Below, piece after piece: positions 6,196 through 7,358 of a stretch of DNA of 7,358 nt (position 1 is its first letter; each line of letters begins with the position of its first letter). Origin of the DNA: Candidatus Bathyarchaeota archaeon (GTDB taxonomy: Archaea; Thermoproteota; Bathyarchaeia; Bathyarchaeales; Bathycorpusculaceae); NCBI GenBank assembly GCA_030627225.1, contig DAOUSM010000040.1:1-7358 (forward strand), in the 5' to 3' direction. Made by a program: the position numbers and the translations under genes. The notes beneath the pieces were generated by a model. That model searched no databases. It saw only the letters and a program-made list of their open reading frames with translations, and was not told where the DNA came from.

Positions 6196-6200
6196 GGAGG
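6196..6200 (+). promoter_or_regulatory. Ribosome binding site deciding the start at 6212
   Basis: GGAGG lies 11 bases before TTG 6212. If translation began at the in-frame TTG at 6194, this perfect site would be inside the coding region and no other purine-rich site would precede the start. Confidence 0.6.
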
Positions 6201-6211
6201 ATGAACATAAC

Positions 6212-6409
6212 TTGACAGAAGTCGTTGAGAAAGGATTAAGAAAAATCGGAATAACAGTGTCTAAGCCAATCTTGGCTGTATTATGCATAATCTTCGGCAT
6301 TCTTATAATAACCATTCCCAAGCTTCTCGGAATAATAATAGGCATCTTTCTCATAATAGAGGGCGTTCTGCTGCTCACCGATTACTTAGAGCTTCGAAAA
6401 CAACGGTAA
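6212..6409 (+). CDS. Small two-helix membrane protein, DUF3096-like
   Basis: The preferred start, TTG 6212, gives 65 residues beginning with a short charged stretch (TEVVEKGLRKIGI). Two hydrophobic segments follow, about 17-35 (SKPILAVLCIIFGILIITI) and 38-56 (LLGIIIGIFLIIEGVLLL), split by a Pro-Lys turn, and the tail is charged (DYLELRKQR). The pattern of a Gly-containing helix, IP.LLG, then a second helix with IIEG resembles small membrane proteins of the DUF3096 type, which have no known function. Start alternatives are TTG 6194 (71 residues, adding MEDEHN) and TTG 6212; GGAGG and the TATA box favour the latter. It diverges from mtdB and converges on the ECF-like gene with 38 bases between. 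The positive tail suggests a cytoplasmic C-terminus. Confidence 0.75.
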   Translation: MTEVVEKGLRKIGITVSKPILAVLCIIFGILIITIPKLLGIIIGIFLIIEGVLLLTDYLELRKQR

Positions 6410-6447
6410 CCCAATTACATAAAATTCTTTACATTTCAATTATCTGC

Positions 6448-7125
6448 TTACTCACGAATCTTTAGTTTTAATACGCTTGTTATTAAAGGTACACCAACAA
6501 GAAATGATACTACTACAACAATAAAATCTTCAATGTAGGAATCGGTAGCAGCAAGAACAAACACCGTGTAAAGTTCTTCGAAACTTCCGAAAAATAAACT
6601 ATGTAAACCACAGGGAACAAGCAGAAACACCCTTACAAGCGAGTCTGTGGCTATGCAAACGAAGGAGATAAAAACTAATGCGATTGATAAGCGTTTAACA
6701 TCGGTTTTGAATAAGTATGCGCTGAGTCTTGCGGCTGGATAAACTAGAAGTAGAGCAAATAGAATGTCTAAGATCGTCCAGAATGGGAGGGCTCTCCCAA
6801 ATGGATGAATAAAATATGCGGAGAGCATTATTGCATATGCTACTAAAACTGGTTTCCATTTGGCTTTAGCTAAAAATCCCGCCACCAAAACGCTGACAGG
6901 TTCAGCAATTATGCCGAACATCCAAAAAGCGTCTGGCTTAACCATTCTTGCGATTAAACTGCCAAGAAATGCGGCGAAAAATCCGATTTTCGGACCTAAA
7001 ATTATTCCCTCGATAGATTCTATGTAGATTCCCCAGTTTCGCCACAACCCAAAAGAGATAAAATATAGCACAGCATGTAATGCCGCAAATATTCCAGTTA
7101 AGCTTGCTTGCAGACTTTTCCGCAT
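6448..7125 (-). CDS. Polytopic membrane protein resembling an ECF transporter S component
   Basis: The 225-residue protein is very hydrophobic, with about six or seven membrane segments near residues 7-27, 38-60, 67-86, 91-108, 115-138, 146-169 and 198-219. The segment IESIEGIILGPKIGFFAAFLGSLIARM (two parts, 36-47 and 48-61) is typical of energy-coupling factor S components, where a Gly-rich helix pair follows a first helix containing an Ala-rich face. S components bind a vitamin, nucleobase or metal and need the ECF ATPases and T protein, none of which is in the window, so the substrate cannot be read. The ATG start has only a weak site, GTGAT (7128-7132), close by. It lies 66 bases downstream of the probable VIT1-like gene on the same strand, so they may be co-transcribed. 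The S-component call is from overall pattern and is moderate. Confidence 0.6.
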   Translation of the reverse strand: MRKSLQASLTGIFAALHAVLYFISFGLWRNWGIYIESIEGIILGPKIGFFAAFLGSLIARMVKPDAFWMFGIIAEPVSVLVAGFLAKAKWKPVLVAYAIMLSAYFIHPFGRALPFWTILDILFALLLVYPAARLSAYLFKTDVKRLSIALVFISFVCIATDSLVRVFLLVPCGLHSLFFGSFEELYTVFVLAATDSYIEDFIVVVVSFLVGVPLITSVLKLKIRE

Positions 7126-7191
7126 TCAATCACGGTTCTTAGTAATGAAAGCTGGACAAAAGTTTTACTATTTCTTTTTTCTAGCTTTTGC

Positions 7192-7358
7192 TTAGGCTCC
7201 TAGGAATAATTGTATGAAGAATATTATTAAAGCTGTGAAGGCGCCCACCATAAGCATTGCTATGCCATATAGCCAGCCGTTTTCTTTTGCTATTTTCCCG
7301 AGATATATGCCCAGTAGGAAAAGCATGGCCAGTGATAACACTAATGAAGCTATGTAGG
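7192..7358 (-). CDS. Probable VIT1/CCC1-family membrane protein, C-terminal 54 residues (runs off the right edge)
   Basis: On the minus strand an open frame enters at the window edge and ends at TAA (7194-7192). The 54 visible residues form two membrane helices, ASLVLSLAMLFLLGIYLG and LMVGAFTALIIFFIQLFLG, joined by a loop with KIAKENGWLYGIAM. The LGIYLGKI.KEN....G..ML..G form is what I associate with the C-terminus of archaeal VIT1/CCC1-type (DUF125-like) proteins, some of which carry iron or manganese. With two helices only, other polytopic families cannot be excluded. It lies upstream of the ECF-like gene. Confidence 0.6.
   Translation of the reverse strand, partial: YIASLVLSLAMLFLLGIYLGKIAKENGWLYGIAMLMVGAFTALIIFFIQLFLGA

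Noticed and set aside
6166..6378. Minus-strand frame of 70 codons opposite the small membrane protein
   Set aside because: Mirror of the DUF3096-like gene; the plus strand has GGAGG, a TATA box and a proper two-helix pattern.
7157..7186. AAAAGTTTT and poly-T stretch after the ECF-like gene start region
   Set aside because: The T-run is on the strand opposite to both flanking genes, and the palindrome is too short to support a terminator call.

Overview
The window is a compact, moderately AT-rich piece of an archaeal chromosome. Archaeal identity rests on an eRF1-type release factor with NIKS and GGQ motifs, archaeal TATA-like boxes about 26 bases before plausible transcription starts, purine-rich ribosome binding sites with several TTG start codons, and an archaeal-type Ftr. 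Two tetrahydromethanopterin (H4MPT) C1 enzymes, one of them an MtdB-like pyridine-nucleotide dehydrogenase, suggest an uncultured Thermoproteota lineage of the Bathyarchaeia kind. That placement is an inference from gene content, not a phylogeny.

Layout. Positions 1-142 hold the N-terminal part of an unidentified small protein on the minus strand, which diverges from a DUF167/YggU-type gene (217-501, plus). The latter converges on a minus-strand run that reads ade (adenine deaminase, 2823-4604), then ftr (formylmethanofuran:H4MPT formyltransferase, 1862-2794), then prf1 (release factor aRF1, 526-1788). A HIT-family nucleotide-binding protein (4681-5106, plus) diverges from ade and converges on mtdB (5121-6083, minus). 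Divergent from mtdB is a two-helix membrane protein resembling DUF3096 (6212-6409, plus). The window closes with two minus-strand membrane genes: an ECF-transporter S-component-like protein (6448-7125) and the C-terminus of a probable VIT1/CCC1-type protein (7192 to the edge).

How the genes work together. Ftr and MtdB catalyse two of the steps linking formyl-methanofuran and methylene-H4MPT; the cyclohydrolase (Mch) between them is not in the window. Both belong to the methyl branch of an archaeal Wood-Ljungdahl-type or formaldehyde-handling route, but they lie in separate transcription units. Ade and the HIT protein both handle purines and share a divergent promoter region. Prf1 is housekeeping and sits downstream of ftr. 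There is no stretch above 300 bases without a gene. I saw no tRNA, rRNA, CRISPR array, insertion sequence or phage-like gene. No clearly new multi-gene system is visible; the points most worth a second look are the MtdB-type dehydrogenase in an archaeal setting, the back-to-back TATA/palindrome arrangement between ade and HIT, and reciprocal T-tracts buried in the ends of convergent genes.
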